19,665 nucleotides of DNA from Bacteroidota bacterium (GCA_027621335.1 JAQCAN010000016.1:1-19665); one strand, 5' to 3'. Positions 6,611 to 16,400 are shown, numbered from the stretch's first letter. The notes: generated by a model not told the origin, from the letters alone. Made by a program: numbers and translations.

Positions 6611-7888
6611 ATGACTGAACAACATGCCTATCTGGACATGGACCTCCTTAGGTTCACAACTGCAGGAAGTGTAGACGATGGAAAGTCGACCTTGATCGGT
6701 CGCATGCTCTATGACAGCAAGTCCATCTTCCAAGATCAGATGGAAGCCATAGAAAAGGCTAGTGCCAGAATCGGTGGAGAAGGCGAAGAAGGGGTCAACC
6801 TCGCATTGTTGACCGATGGCTTGAGAGCTGAACGCGAACAAGGGATTACCATAGATGTGGCTTATCGCTACTTCGCCACACCCAAACGCAAATTCATCAT
6901 TGCTGATACTCCAGGACACATACAGTACACCCGTAACATGGTGACTGGTGCTTCATCTGCCAACTTGGCCATCATCTTGGTGGATGCAAGGAAGGGTTTG
7001 ATCGAGCAGACCTGCAGGCATTCTTTCATTGCGTCACTGCTTAAGATTCCTCACATCATCTTCTGTGTGAACAAGATGGACCTAGTGGATTATGAGCAGG
7101 ATACTTATGAGTCCATCAAGGACGACATCGAGGCATTCTGTTCCAAATTGGATGTGCAGGATATCCGATTCATACCTATCAGCGCGTTGAAAGGCGATAA
7201 TGTGGTCCATAAATCGGAGCGCATGGATTGGTACCAAGGAGGAACCCTGATGTACAACTTGGAGAATATACATATCTCAGGTGACTATAACCATGTGGAT
7301 TGCCGTTTCCCAGTACAATTCGTCATCCGTCCGCAGACCGATGAATTCCATGACTACCGAGGATATGCTGGTCGAATTGCGGGAGGTGTCTTCAAGAAGG
7401 GAGATGAGGTCGCGGTTCTGCCAAGTGGGTTCACCTCACGCATAGCCAAGATAGATACAATGGATGGAGAGGTGGACGAAGCCTTTACACCAATGAGCTG
7501 CACTATTCTTCTAGAAGATAATCTAGACGTAAGCCGAGGAGATATGATTGTCAGGACGAACAACAAACCCGAAGTGGGTCAGGATATCGATATGATGATC
7601 TGCTGGATGGGTGATCAGAAGTTGGTCGAAGGCGCGAAGTACTCCATCAAGCATACCAGCAAGGATGCCCGTTGCATCGTGAAGGAGATTCGTTATAAGG
7701 TCAACGTGAATAATCTGCATCGCATTGAAGATGATAAGGAGATCTTCGCGAATGATATAGCCCGTATAAGCATTCGTACGACCCAACCTCTCTTCTACGA
7801 CCGATATACGCGAAACCGTGCGACTGGCTCAATCATCTTAATTGATGAGAGCAATAACAAGACGGTGGGCGCTGGAATGATTATTTGA
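6611..7888 (+). CDS. cysN: Sulfate adenylyltransferase, GTPase large subunit
   Basis: The 425-residue EF-Tu-like GTPase drives APS synthesis by CysD through GTP hydrolysis. G-motifs are complete: GSVDDGKST (19-27), EQGITIDVAYRYF (76-88), DTPGH (99-103) and NKMD (154-157), followed by an ISALKGDN segment. Two beta-barrel domains follow and the protein ends without an APS kinase domain, which agrees with the separate cysC upstream. It is about 50 residues shorter than E. coli CysN, as I expect for Bacteroidota. Its last 8 bp overlap the end of the convergent lptB gene. No sulfite-forming or sulfide-forming gene follows. Confidence 0.97.
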   Translation: MTEQHAYLDMDLLRFTTAGSVDDGKSTLIGRMLYDSKSIFQDQMEAIEKASARIGGEGEEGVNLALLTDGLRAEREQGITIDVAYRYFATPKRKFIIADTPGHIQYTRNMVTGASSANLAIILVDARKGLIEQTCRHSFIASLLKIPHIIFCVNKMDLVDYEQDTYESIKDDIEAFCSKLDVQDIRFIPISALKGDNVVHKSERMDWYQGGTLMYNLENIHISGDYNHVDCRFPVQFVIRPQTDEFHDYRGYAGRIAGGVFKKGDEVAVLPSGFTSRIAKIDTMDGEVDEAFTPMSCTILLEDNLDVSRGDMIVRTNNKPEVGQDIDMMICWMGDQKLVEGAKYSIKHTSKDARCIVKEIRYKVNVNNLHRIEDDKEIFANDIARISIRTTQPLFYDRYTRNRATGSIILIDESNNKTVGAGMII

Positions 7889-8618
7889 ATGACTTGCGCT
7901 TCAACTCGAAATGCTGTCCGAGATAAACCCTTCTGACGGTCTCATCGTCAGCTAGTTCTTCAGCCGTACCACTTTTCAAGATACTTCCCTCAAAGAGAAG
8001 GTAAGCCCTATCTGTAATAGATAGGGTCTCTTGCACATTATGATCCGTGATGAGAATACCAATGTTCCTGTCTTTGAGCTTGGAGACAATGGATTGGATG
8101 TCCTCCACGGCAATGGGATCCACTCCGGCAAAGGGTTCATCAAGGAGGATGAATTTAGGGTCGGTGGCCAAGGCCCTCGCAATCTCAGTCCTTCTTCTCT
8201 CTCCGCCTGATAAGAAGTCACCACGGCTCTTCCTCACATGTCCCAACCCGAATTCCTGTATCAGGGTCTCAACCTTATCCCTCTGCTCTTCCTTGGATAG
8301 CTTGGTCATTTCTAGAATGGCCTTCAAATTGTCTTCAACAGATAACTTCCTGAATACGGAGGCCTCCTGAGGTAGGTAACCCACCCCCATTTGAGCTCTC
8401 CGGTACATGGGTACCTCAGTGATGTCAACATCGTCAAGATAGATGTGTCCCTCATTGGGATTGACCAAACCAACGATCATATAGAAGGAGGTCGTCTTAC
8501 CGGCCCCATTAGGACCTAAGAGCCCTACGATCTCCCCTTGGGAAACCTCCACTGAGACGCCCTTGACCACCTCTCTCTTTCCATAGCGCTTTATAATATT
8601 CTCGGCCCTGAGTTTCAT
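7881..8618 (-). CDS. lptB: Lipopolysaccharide export ABC transporter ATP-binding protein
   Basis: The 245-residue ATPase powers the LptB2FG complex that extracts LPS from the inner membrane. Walker A GPNGAGKTT, the signature FLSGGERRR, Walker B FILLDEPFAGVDP and the switch His in ITDHN are all intact, and the opening MKLRAENIIKRYGKREVVKGVS is typical of LptB. It overlaps the end of tatC by 4 bp (ATGA), implying translational coupling. A cluster of LPS transport genes is not seen here; in Bacteroidota lptB is often beside tatC instead. Confidence 0.95.
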   Translation of the reverse strand: MKLRAENIIKRYGKREVVKGVSVEVSQGEIVGLLGPNGAGKTTSFYMIVGLVNPNEGHIYLDDVDITEVPMYRRAQMGVGYLPQEASVFRKLSVEDNLKAILEMTKLSKEEQRDKVETLIQEFGLGHVRKSRGDFLSGGERRRTEIARALATDPKFILLDEPFAGVDPIAVEDIQSIVSKLKDRNIGILITDHNVQETLSITDRAYLLFEGSILKSGTAEELADDETVRRVYLGQHFELKRKSFK

Positions 8619-9436
8619 GTGGTCTTCATTTGTTTCTTTCTCTTTCGCTCAATCCGAGCGGCCAAGAGAATACTGAATTCATAGAGCACAAGGATAGGAA
8701 GTGTCACTAAGATCTGAGAAGCGATGTCCGGAGGTGTGATGATCGCTGATAGAATGAGCACCACAACAATGGCGTGCTTCCTGTAGGTCTTCAGGATGGC
8801 AGGGGTTATAAGGCCCAATCTGGCCAATATCATCACGACCACAGGAAGTTGGAAAAGCACGCCTGTCGCCAAGGTCAGCGTAGTCACGGTGGTGACATAG
8901 GAATTAAGATTCGGCTTGATCTCTACCAAGTCGCTCACCTGGTAATTGCCTAAGAATTGGACGGACAGTGGAACAATCATGTAGTATCCGAAGAGGATTC
9001 CCAAGAAGAACAAGACGCTCACCCAAACGGTCATCCCCCTGGCTTGTTTGCGCTCCTCTTCCTTTAGTCCTGGAGCTATGAACTGCCATATCTGATAGAA
9101 CACGTAGGGAAATGAGATGATGATACCTGCAATGAGACTGGCCACGATGTGCATGGTGATCTGAGACACCATGTCGATACTCTGGAGATTCAGTGCCAGA
9201 TCGGGAAAGCAAAGTTGGTCACCGATGTTGAGCCAATAAGACAGCGAACAGAAGGCTCTGTATGTCAAAAAGTCGGACCTCATCGGTGCGAAGATGACTC
9301 CATCGAACAAGCAATGCTTAAAGAAGAAAGTAATGACTCCGAGGATCGCAATGGCGGCAAATGCGCGAATGAGTCTCCAACGCAGCTCCTCAAGGTGGTC
9401 CAAGAAGGACATCTCAGCAGGTTTGGAATCACTCAT
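8615..9436 (-). CDS. tatC: Twin-arginine translocase subunit TatC
   Basis: The chosen ATG gives 273 residues (MSDSKPAEMSFLDHLEELRWRL). TatC binds the twin-arginine signal of folded exported proteins. The N-terminal SFLDHLEELR motif, the FYQIWQFIAPGLKEEER loop with the conserved F and E, a proline-containing ITPPD loop and six hydrophobic segments are visible. The frame continues to a TTG at 9469, but a -7 promoter element overlaps that stretch and the extra 11 residues are not family-like, so the ATG at 9436 is preferred. There is an unusually long periplasmic loop between helices 1 and 2, a form I recall in Bacteroidota. No tatA/tatB is seen nearby. It is co-transcribed with lptB through a 4-bp overlap. 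Confidence 0.94.
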   Translation of the reverse strand: MSDSKPAEMSFLDHLEELRWRLIRAFAAIAILGVITFFFKHCLFDGVIFAPMRSDFLTYRAFCSLSYWLNIGDQLCFPDLALNLQSIDMVSQITMHIVASLIAGIIISFPYVFYQIWQFIAPGLKEEERKQARGMTVWVSVLFFLGILFGYYMIVPLSVQFLGNYQVSDLVEIKPNLNSYVTTVTTLTLATGVLFQLPVVVMILARLGLITPAILKTYRKHAIVVVLILSAIITPPDIASQILVTLPILVLYEFSILLAARIERKRKKQMKTT

Positions 9437-9466
9437 ATCAGGTATAGACAGCCTAGGATCACGGGG

Positions 9467-9474
9467 CAAAAGTA
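9467..9474 (-). promoter_or_regulatory. Candidate -7 element for tatC-lptB
   Basis: The minus strand reads TACTTTTG, the same octamer as in front of cysC and an exact TAnnTTTG match. Transcription would start near 9460, about 24 bases before the tatC ATG at 9436. A clear -33 TTG is lacking; TTAG is found about 19 bp upstream. Confidence 0.4.
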
Positions 9475-9530
9475 GGTATATGAGGGCATGGGCTAACGAA
9501 AGCGGGAATTAAAGGGAGAGCCTTTATAAT

Positions 9531-9557
9531 TTATTCCAATACTGACGTTATTCCAAT
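9531..9557. repeat. Tandem 10-bp direct repeat TTATTCCAAT upstream of recQ
   Basis: TTATTCCAAT is present at 9531-9540 and 9548-9557, with 7 bp between copies and a 17-bp period. The second copy runs into the first in-frame ATG of recQ (9556-9558), which argues that this ATG is not the start. The pair could be a regulator site for recQ. An imperfect -7 element, TATCTTAG, follows at 9567-9574. Confidence 0.4.
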
Positions 9558-9624
9558 GTATTGTCCTATCTTAGGTATTCAAAAGAACAAACAAGTCCAC
9601 CTTGTGTTGGACGGACCCATTGAT

Positions 9625-11841
9625 ATGTATGACATGTTAGAGAATCAAAGCCTGATAGAGAAAGGCCTGAGTCCACGAAAAGCCCTAAAGAAATTTTTCG
9701 GCTTCGATGCCTTCAAGGGCGAGCAAGAAGCCATTATCCAGAACATCCTAGATGGTAAAGACACTTTTGTCATCATGCCTACGGGCGGTGGAAAATCCCT
9801 TTGCTACCAGCTTCCAGCCCTTATGATGGAGGGAACGGCCATTGTGGTCTCCCCACTCATCGCTCTGATGAAGAATCAGGTGGATTCTATCAGAGGATTC
9901 TCAGCGGATGACGGGGTCGCCCACTTCTTGAATAGCTCGCTGAATAAGAGTCAACTGGCCAAGGTGAAAGAGGATGTGCAGTCTGGTATGACCAAGATGC
10001 TCTATGTCGCTCCAGAGTCCTTGACCAAACAGGAAAATGTAGACTTCCTTCACTCTGTGAAAATTTCCTTCTTTGCCATCGATGAGGCGCATTGCATCTC
10101 GGAATGGGGCCATGATTTCCGTCCGGAATATAGGAGGTTGAAGCCGATTATGAAGGACATCGCGAACACTCCTGTCATCGCCCTGACGGCTACCGCTACG
10201 GAGAAAGTCCAACAGGATATCCTGAAGAATCTGGGCCGTGAGGATGCGACCCTATTCAAAGCCTCTTTTAATCGGTCCAACCTTTTCTATGAAGTGCGAC
10301 CTAAGGAGAATGTCTTCAGTGAGATCATCAAGTTCGTGAAATCGCAGCCAGGTAAATCAGGTATCATCTATTGCTTAAGTCGCAAGAAGGTGGAGGAATT
10401 GGCTGAAGCACTCCGGGTGAATGGTGTGAAGGCATTGGCCTACCATGCCGGTATGGAATCTGCGGCCCGGGCCAATACCCAAGATCAGTTCCTCATGGAG
10501 GATGTGGACGTCATCGTAGCCACCATCGCCTTCGGGATGGGTATTGATAAGCCGGATGTACGTTATGTCATCCACCATGATATTCCGAAAAGCCTAGAAA
10601 GCTATTACCAAGAGACCGGTCGAGGAGGTCGAGATGGTGGTGAAGGTCATTGTATTGCCTTCTATAGCTACAAGGACATTGAGAAATTGGAGAAATTCCT
10701 TCAGGGGAAGCATGTCGCTGAACAGGAAATAGGGAAGCAGCTGCTCCAGGATACAGTCTCCTTCGCTGAGACTTCTGTGTGCAGACGCAAGTTCTTGCTC
10801 TATTACTTTGGGGAAGAATTCGATGAAGTGAATTGCAACAAGATGTGTGATAACTGCGCACATCCCAAGGAAAGCATCCATGTGCAGGAAGAAGCCGTTC
10901 TTCTGCTCAACACCGTAGTGGATATCAAGGAAAAGCACCAGATGAAGCATGTCGTCAATATCCTCATGGGTAAAGAGACCGCTGAGGTGAAGACGTATAA
11001 CCATGGCGATCTAGCGCAATTCGGAGAAGGCGAAGAGAAGGATGTTGCTTTCTGGAATTCCTTGGTCCGTCATTGCTTGGTAAAAGGATACCTGCATAAG
11101 GAAATTGAGACGTATGGGCAACTCAGCCTCACTGCTAAAGGCAGGAGCTACCTAAAGAAGCCCGAACCGATCGAGCTTTTCCTCGAGCGGAGCTTCACGC
11201 ATGAAGATGATGGTACTCTGATCGACTACTCGGCTTCCAAAGGAACGGCAGGTGATCCAGTGCTGATAGAGATGCTTATGGACCTGAGGAAACAGGTGGC
11301 CAAGAAGCATAAATTGTCTCCCTACATCATTTTCCAAGAATCTTCCATTGACGATATGGCGATTCGATTCCCTATCACGATGGAGGAATTGACCAATATT
11401 GCAGGAGTAGGTGTTGGTAAGGCCCAAAAATATGGCGAGCCATTTTTGGATTTGATCGCCTCCTACGTGGAGGAGAATGAGATTGAGCGACCGATGGATA
11501 TGGTGGTTAAGACAGTAGCGAATAAGTCTGCCAACAAGGTCCACATCATCACCAACATCGATAAACGTCTTCCACTTGAAGATATCGCCCGCGCCAAGGG
11601 AATGGAGATGGTCGAACTCCTTGGCGAACTGGAGGCCATCGTCTATTCTGGCACTAAGGTGAACATTGATTATCATCTGGATGAGATCCTAGATGATGAT
11701 AGTCAAGAGGAAATATTCGACTACTTCAAGGAAGCCGATGATGACAGCATCCAAGGTGCAGAAAAGGAATTCGAGGATGACTTCACAGAGGAGGAGCTAC
11801 GATTGATGAGGATCAAGTTCCTGAGTGAGGTGGCCAACTGA
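9625..11841 (+). CDS. recQ: ATP-dependent DNA helicase RecQ
   Basis: This 3'-5' helicase acts in recombination and replication-fork repair. From the ATG at 9625 it has 738 residues. Walker A TGGGKS is near residue 53, the DEAH box in AIDEAHCISEWGHDFRPEYR near 153, and the second RecA domain includes the YYQETGRGGRDG motif VI. Zinc-binding cysteines are at about 386, 404, 408 and 411. A winged-helix RQC domain, an HRDC domain and an acidic C-terminal extension of about 85 residues follow. E. coli RecQ (about 610 residues) lacks the extension; Bacteroidota RecQs around 730 residues have it. The frame begins at an ATG at 9556, but that ATG overlaps a repeat and the added residues do not resemble RecQ. 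An ATG at 9634 is also possible. Its stop directly abuts that of the convergent amidohydrolase. Confidence 0.95.
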   Translation: MYDMLENQSLIEKGLSPRKALKKFFGFDAFKGEQEAIIQNILDGKDTFVIMPTGGGKSLCYQLPALMMEGTAIVVSPLIALMKNQVDSIRGFSADDGVAHFLNSSLNKSQLAKVKEDVQSGMTKMLYVAPESLTKQENVDFLHSVKISFFAIDEAHCISEWGHDFRPEYRRLKPIMKDIANTPVIALTATATEKVQQDILKNLGREDATLFKASFNRSNLFYEVRPKENVFSEIIKFVKSQPGKSGIIYCLSRKKVEELAEALRVNGVKALAYHAGMESAARANTQDQFLMEDVDVIVATIAFGMGIDKPDVRYVIHHDIPKSLESYYQETGRGGRDGGEGHCIAFYSYKDIEKLEKFLQGKHVAEQEIGKQLLQDTVSFAETSVCRRKFLLYYFGEEFDEVNCNKMCDNCAHPKESIHVQEEAVLLLNTVVDIKEKHQMKHVVNILMGKETAEVKTYNHGDLAQFGEGEEKDVAFWNSLVRHCLVKGYLHKEIETYGQLSLTAKGRSYLKKPEPIELFLERSFTHEDDGTLIDYSASKGTAGDPVLIEMLMDLRKQVAKKHKLSPYIIFQESSIDDMAIRFPITMEELTNIAGVGVGKAQKYGEPFLDLIASYVEENEIERPMDMVVKTVANKSANKVHIITNIDKRLPLEDIARAKGMEMVELLGELEAIVYSGTKVNIDYHLDEILDDDSQEEIFDYFKEADDDSIQGAEKEFEDDFTEEELRLMRIKFLSEVAN

Positions 11842-13038
11842 TCACTTCAAAAGTTCTGTCGCCAAGAAGGCCATCAGTCCCATTCCTGTGATAAGGGCAT
11901 CTTCATCTATGTCAAAGGTGGAGGTATGGACTGAATCCTTGAACTGCCCATTCTTTCCTGCAGTCCCCAGTCGATAGAAGCAGGCTGGCACCTCGTGGGA
12001 ATAATATGCGAAATCTTCCGCAGTCATCCTGAGAGGCAGCTCAACCACATGCTCCTTGCCGAGATACCTTTCGGCCGAGGCTGTGCAACGGGCCGTCAAA
12101 GTTTCATGGTTCATCAGATACGGGTAGCCCTTCAGTATCTTCACCTCACAGTCACCGCCCATGGACTGTGCAGTCCCCTTGGCAATCTGTTCAATATGTC
12201 GGTGTGCTTCGTCCCTCCATGCTTCATCAAAAGTCCTAAAGGTCCCTTCTATCTTGACCTCATCAGGAATAACGTTAGTGGAGCCGTTTCCGTGGATACT
12301 ACCGAACGAAAGCACTGAGGGCGTTGTAGCCTTGGCCCTTCGGGAAACAACCTGCTGCAAGGCCGTAAGGACATGCGCTGAAATAAGGACTGGGTCGATG
12401 TTCAGATGAGGCATGGCTCCATGCCCTCCTTTTCCTTTGACCTTCAGGTAGATCTCATCTGCTGAGGCCATGTACATTCCAGGTTTGAACCCGACCATCC
12501 CAGAAGGAAGTTCAGGGAACACATGTTGACCTAGAATCACGTCCACATCCGGGTTCGTCAGAACCCCTTCAGCAATCATAAGGCTGGCTCCTCCAGGAAG
12601 CCGCTCCTCACCAGGTTGGAAGATGATCCTGACTTCTCCAGTCCACTTTTCCTTCAATTGATTCAAGATCAGTGCTGCTCCCATCAAGGAACTGCTATGC
12701 ACATCATGTCCACAGGCGTGCATGACCCCATCGTTCATGGAGCGATAGCTGACCTCATTCGTCTCTTGAATCGGTAACGCATCCATATCCGCTCTTAGCG
12801 CAACGACCTTGCCCGCGCCTTTTCCAACGAGTCGCACCATCAAGCCAGTCCCAGCGATTCCGCTAGTCACTTCCATACCATGCCGTTCCAAGGTCTCCTG
12901 GATATAGGCTGAGGTCTTATACTCTTCGAAGGAGAGCTCGGGATGCATGTGAAGGTGATGGCGATAAGCCCTCACCGTTCCAAGATATTCTTCAGACAGC
13001 TTGGTGATCTGATCTTGTAGATCCATGTTCTCTGTCAT
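11842..13038 (-). CDS. M20-family amidohydrolase (N-acyl-amino-acid deacylase-like)
   Basis: From the ATG at 13038 the protein has 398 residues and belongs to the M20D group of zinc amidohydrolases (hippurate, N-acyl amino acid or IAA-conjugate hydrolases). Metal-site motifs are visible: HMHPELSFEEYKTS near the N-terminus, ACGHDVHSSS, PGEE, GQHVFPELPSGMVG and, near the end, MTAEDFAYY. There is no signal peptide, so it should be cytoplasmic. The ATG at 13038 gives a 4-bp ATGA overlap with the permease gene upstream; the frame also has an ATG at 13056, which would give a 22-bp overlap. The substrate cannot be told from sequence alone. Coupling to a permease suggests that a product or related compound is moved across the membrane. 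Confidence 0.9.
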   Translation of the reverse strand: MTENMDLQDQITKLSEEYLGTVRAYRHHLHMHPELSFEEYKTSAYIQETLERHGMEVTSGIAGTGLMVRLVGKGAGKVVALRADMDALPIQETNEVSYRSMNDGVMHACGHDVHSSSLMGAALILNQLKEKWTGEVRIIFQPGEERLPGGASLMIAEGVLTNPDVDVILGQHVFPELPSGMVGFKPGMYMASADEIYLKVKGKGGHGAMPHLNIDPVLISAHVLTALQQVVSRRAKATTPSVLSFGSIHGNGSTNVIPDEVKIEGTFRTFDEAWRDEAHRHIEQIAKGTAQSMGGDCEVKILKGYPYLMNHETLTARCTASAERYLGKEHVVELPLRMTAEDFAYYSHEVPACFYRLGTAGKNGQFKDSVHTSTFDIDEDALITGMGLMAFLATELLK

Positions 13039-13421
13039 GGGTTCATTTCTTTCCATGCGGTGAAAGTCATCCTTATGGCAACAAGGACCATGAACAGACC
13101 GAAGACGAACTTCACCTTGGTCTCATCCAGACGTAAGGACAGCTTTGACCCTAGATATCCTCCTATGATGAATCCTATCGCCAGAATCATTGCTGCCTTC
13201 ATATCCACAGCTCCTTCCTTATGGTAGTTCCACACGGCCAAGAGGCCTATTGGAGGGAGCATCATGGCCAAACTGGTTCCCTGAGCTGTATGTTGGCCCA
13301 TGCCCATGAAATAGATCATGGCAGGAACAACGATAATTCCACCTCCTACCCCGATGAAGCCACCTAATATGCCCGCCATCAGACCAATGAGAATCAGCAG
13401 GATAAGGGTGTTCATCTCCAT
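13035..13421 (-). CDS. Half-length TauE/SafE (TSUP) family permease
   Basis: The 128-residue integral membrane protein has about four hydrophobic helices. The N-terminal glycine-rich signature GGFIGVGGGIIVVPAM is that of the TSUP (sulfite exporter TauE/SafE) family. Full-length members have about 250 residues made of two such repeats, so this form probably works as a homodimer. I recall short versions in other Bacteroidota, so truncation by mutation is less likely. TSUP members carry sulfite, sulfonates and organic acids; the substrate here is unknown. The ATG at 13421 lies 2 bp after the upstream stop. A second in-frame ATG is at 13415. It overlaps the amidohydrolase start by 4 bp, so the two are translationally coupled. 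Confidence 0.85.
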   Translation of the reverse strand: MEMNTLILLILIGLMAGILGGFIGVGGGIIVVPAMIYFMGMGQHTAQGTSLAMMLPPIGLLAVWNYHKEGAVDMKAAMILAIGFIIGGYLGSKLSLRLDETKVKFVFGLFMVLVAIRMTFTAWKEMNP

Positions 13422-13423
13422 GA

Positions 13424-16400
13424 TCAGAAATCAAGATTGAATGAGAGATAGAATTCATAGGGGAGAACGCGCCCATCCACTACGCCCCATGCCCAGTCAG
13501 CTCTTACGAAATATCCAAGCAACTTGGACCGGAGCCCGAATCCATAGCCTTGAATGACCGGATCCTCTTGATTCACCAAAATGAGGCTCACAGGATTGCC
13601 ATCTATCTCTATCCTGTTGAAGGTATTATCATCTGAATAAGGGTCTCTACCTGTCCAAGCCGAACCTACATCACTGAAGGCGATTATTTGGAAATGTTGG
13701 ACAAAGTCAGACTGAATGGGTTTGTTCAATAGATACCGGAACAACGGCACTCTCAGCTCTGCACTGGCCACAGCTGCACTGGTCCCATTTCTCGCATTCC
13801 TATAGAATCCGCGCATCGGACTGATCATTGCTTGATACCGGTAGTTCTGATCGAAGTCTATATCCACGGAGTCATCGAACCTCGGGGTGGGAAGCAGCCA
13901 GTTATCCACTCCACCGAGGAAGTTCAACAGACGTTGTTGGCCTAGTGATGTATTTCCTGCTATCCGGAAAGCCATGATGATATCTCGATGAATTTTCTGG
14001 TAGTGCCTGAAATCTACTCCTAGGACCATGAAGTCCGGGAATGAGTTGTCATCTTTTATATATTCTCTATAATACTCTGCCCATACCTTGAATCGGGATC
14101 CATTGTAAAGATTGAGTCCCTTGAACAAAGTGTTGTCAAAGACCAATTCCACCTTCGCCCCTGCGGTATATTGATTGATACTGGGGAGGGCCAGTGAGAA
14201 ATCATTATCGGCCAGGAAGACCAATCGCTCATGGGTAGCTGACACATCGGCCCGTACCGAGAAGACTTCACTTATGGGATAACTGTTCTTATACCTGAGG
14301 GTATGCTGATTGGAGCGGATCTGAAGCAAGAACTCTGGATCGAAAAGGTTATTGGTCTGCCTGACGAAGATGAGGCTCTTATCCAATCGCTTGGTCAGGT
14401 TATCATATCTCAATCCATACCCGACATTGCTAAGCCCTCCAGCTATGAGGACCGATGCAGTGATGCGTCTATCTTCAAAAAGGTCACTCATTCCCCATTG
14501 AAGGGCAGGCGAAAGTCCTGGAGTAAGCACATCAGGGCCGTAGGCTGACTGATAGAATTCATTGTTGAAACTGTTATTGACCTGGGACAGCAGCCGGTCT
14601 GTGGCAAAATTCAACTTGTAATTCCTGGCTTTGGGCAATTGGAAATCAGGGTCGTTGACCTCTCCGCTCTGCAAGGCGAGGATTTGCTCCAAGTCCTCGA
14701 TGATCAATGGCTTGGGTTTATTATCTTGGGTCTCCTCCTTGATTGGCAAGGCCAAGGAGAACTCCTTATAATCCACTTCAGGAGCCTCCAATACCTCTCT
14801 CTTCAAAATGGGCAACAATGGGTTCAAAGGCACCTCATCCCGAACAAAGGTCTCTTCGTCATCAGCCGCTTCCTGCAGACTGGATACCTTGTTGAAGGCA
14901 TCGAATTCCACATTGAATCTGTACTTCCCTTGCTCATAGGTCAAGAGGCTGTATTGTTCCGCTGAAGTATTCACGTGGTACTCCAATGGATTGATGATGG
15001 CTTTGCTGAGCTGTTCCACCTCAGTGAAATAGCGATAATGGATGGTGGTATCTATGCGGCTGATGAGACTGTCATATCTCGCCACGTAACGGTCGTAGAT
15101 GCCATTCTTATTGGCCAAGAAAGTATAACGGCTTCCATCGAAAGGCGAAGGATAGCGCTCGTCTATGCCAATGGTTGACGTGATGCGCTCTAAGACCTTG
15201 CGATTGCTCAGGTCCATCACGAAGACGTCCATATTTGCATTCCTCTCAGTCCGAGCCGCTGCGACATTCAAAGTATCATTGAGTCGGTCGGAGACGAAGA
15301 TCACACTCTTGTCTCCCTTCACGAAGCGGGGATCCAAATCATCATATATGTCGTTCGTCAATCGCTCTTGACGGTTCCCGATCAGATAGTAGAGATAGAG
15401 GTCCGTGCGTCCTTCCACCACTCCTGAAAGGACCAATTGACGTCCATTGCCAGAGTAGTCGAAGCTCAGGATCTTTTCCAGCCCGAAGACCTCCCTTGGA
15501 AAATTCTTCTTCTTGTCCAATGAGTAGATATTCAGCCAGAGTCTCCCGGCTTTCTCAGTGATGAACGCGATCTCATCACCTAATGGAGACCACTCCAGCA
15601 CAGGATAGCTCTTATCCACCAAGCGGTCCAGCTTATGTTCGGCTTTGAAGATGCGCTTAGGTCTGACGTACTTTGGCTTGTAAGGTTTATAGGACCTGGG
15701 CCGGTAATCTGGGTCCTTTTTGACTTTGAGCTCCTCCTCAGTTAAAAAGTCATTTTTCTTCTGATCATACTCCTTCCTGCGTATGGCCTCCTCCCTCCTG
15801 TGTGTCTCGACATCGAACAGGAGGATGCGATATTGCCCCAGTTCATTAGAGACCAAAGCCGCTTTGGTACCATCTGGGCTCAATTTGAACTGTGAATAGG
15901 CACGCTGCTTCTTGGTCTTGATGTAGAGCTCCTCCTCGTCCAAGGTTTCCCTCCCTATATCCTGCTGGGCGAAGTAGTTCTGAAAGTAGAATTGATGTTC
16001 TTCCAAGAGTTGGTCCATGGATACACCTAATACGAAGATGAACCCACTCTCCACATTCCTGCTCACCATGGTCATGTAGAGGACATTGGGAATGACACTT
16101 GCTCCATAGACATCTGCAATGTGCCGCCACACGCTGTATCCAGCATACCTGGCCTCATCACGGCTCAATCTATTGAACTTCTTGTATCGCCCGCTCAAGA
16201 CTCCATCCCTAATCCTGTCCTTGAGCTCAGGAGACCAATCATCTACAAGAAAAGATACCAGTCCTTCGATATACCACTCGGGCATGGAAAGGAGCGCACT
16301 GTTCTTCACCACGTCCTTCCAGTCGCCTCCGTAGAGCATGTCCTGAATGACCAATCGGCAGATGCCCTCTCTGATCTGGCGTTCCAAGGATGCGTGATCA

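Noticed and set aside
9556..9624. N-terminal extension of RecQ from the first ATG
   Set aside because: The residues do not resemble RecQ N-termini, and the ATG overlaps the tandem TTATTCCAAT repeat; a start at 9625 or 9634 gives the expected length.
11839..11870. Short ACTT/AAGT stem at the recQ-amidohydrolase junction as a bidirectional terminator
   Set aside because: The stem is 4 bp with a 3-base loop and no T-run; not distinguishable from chance.
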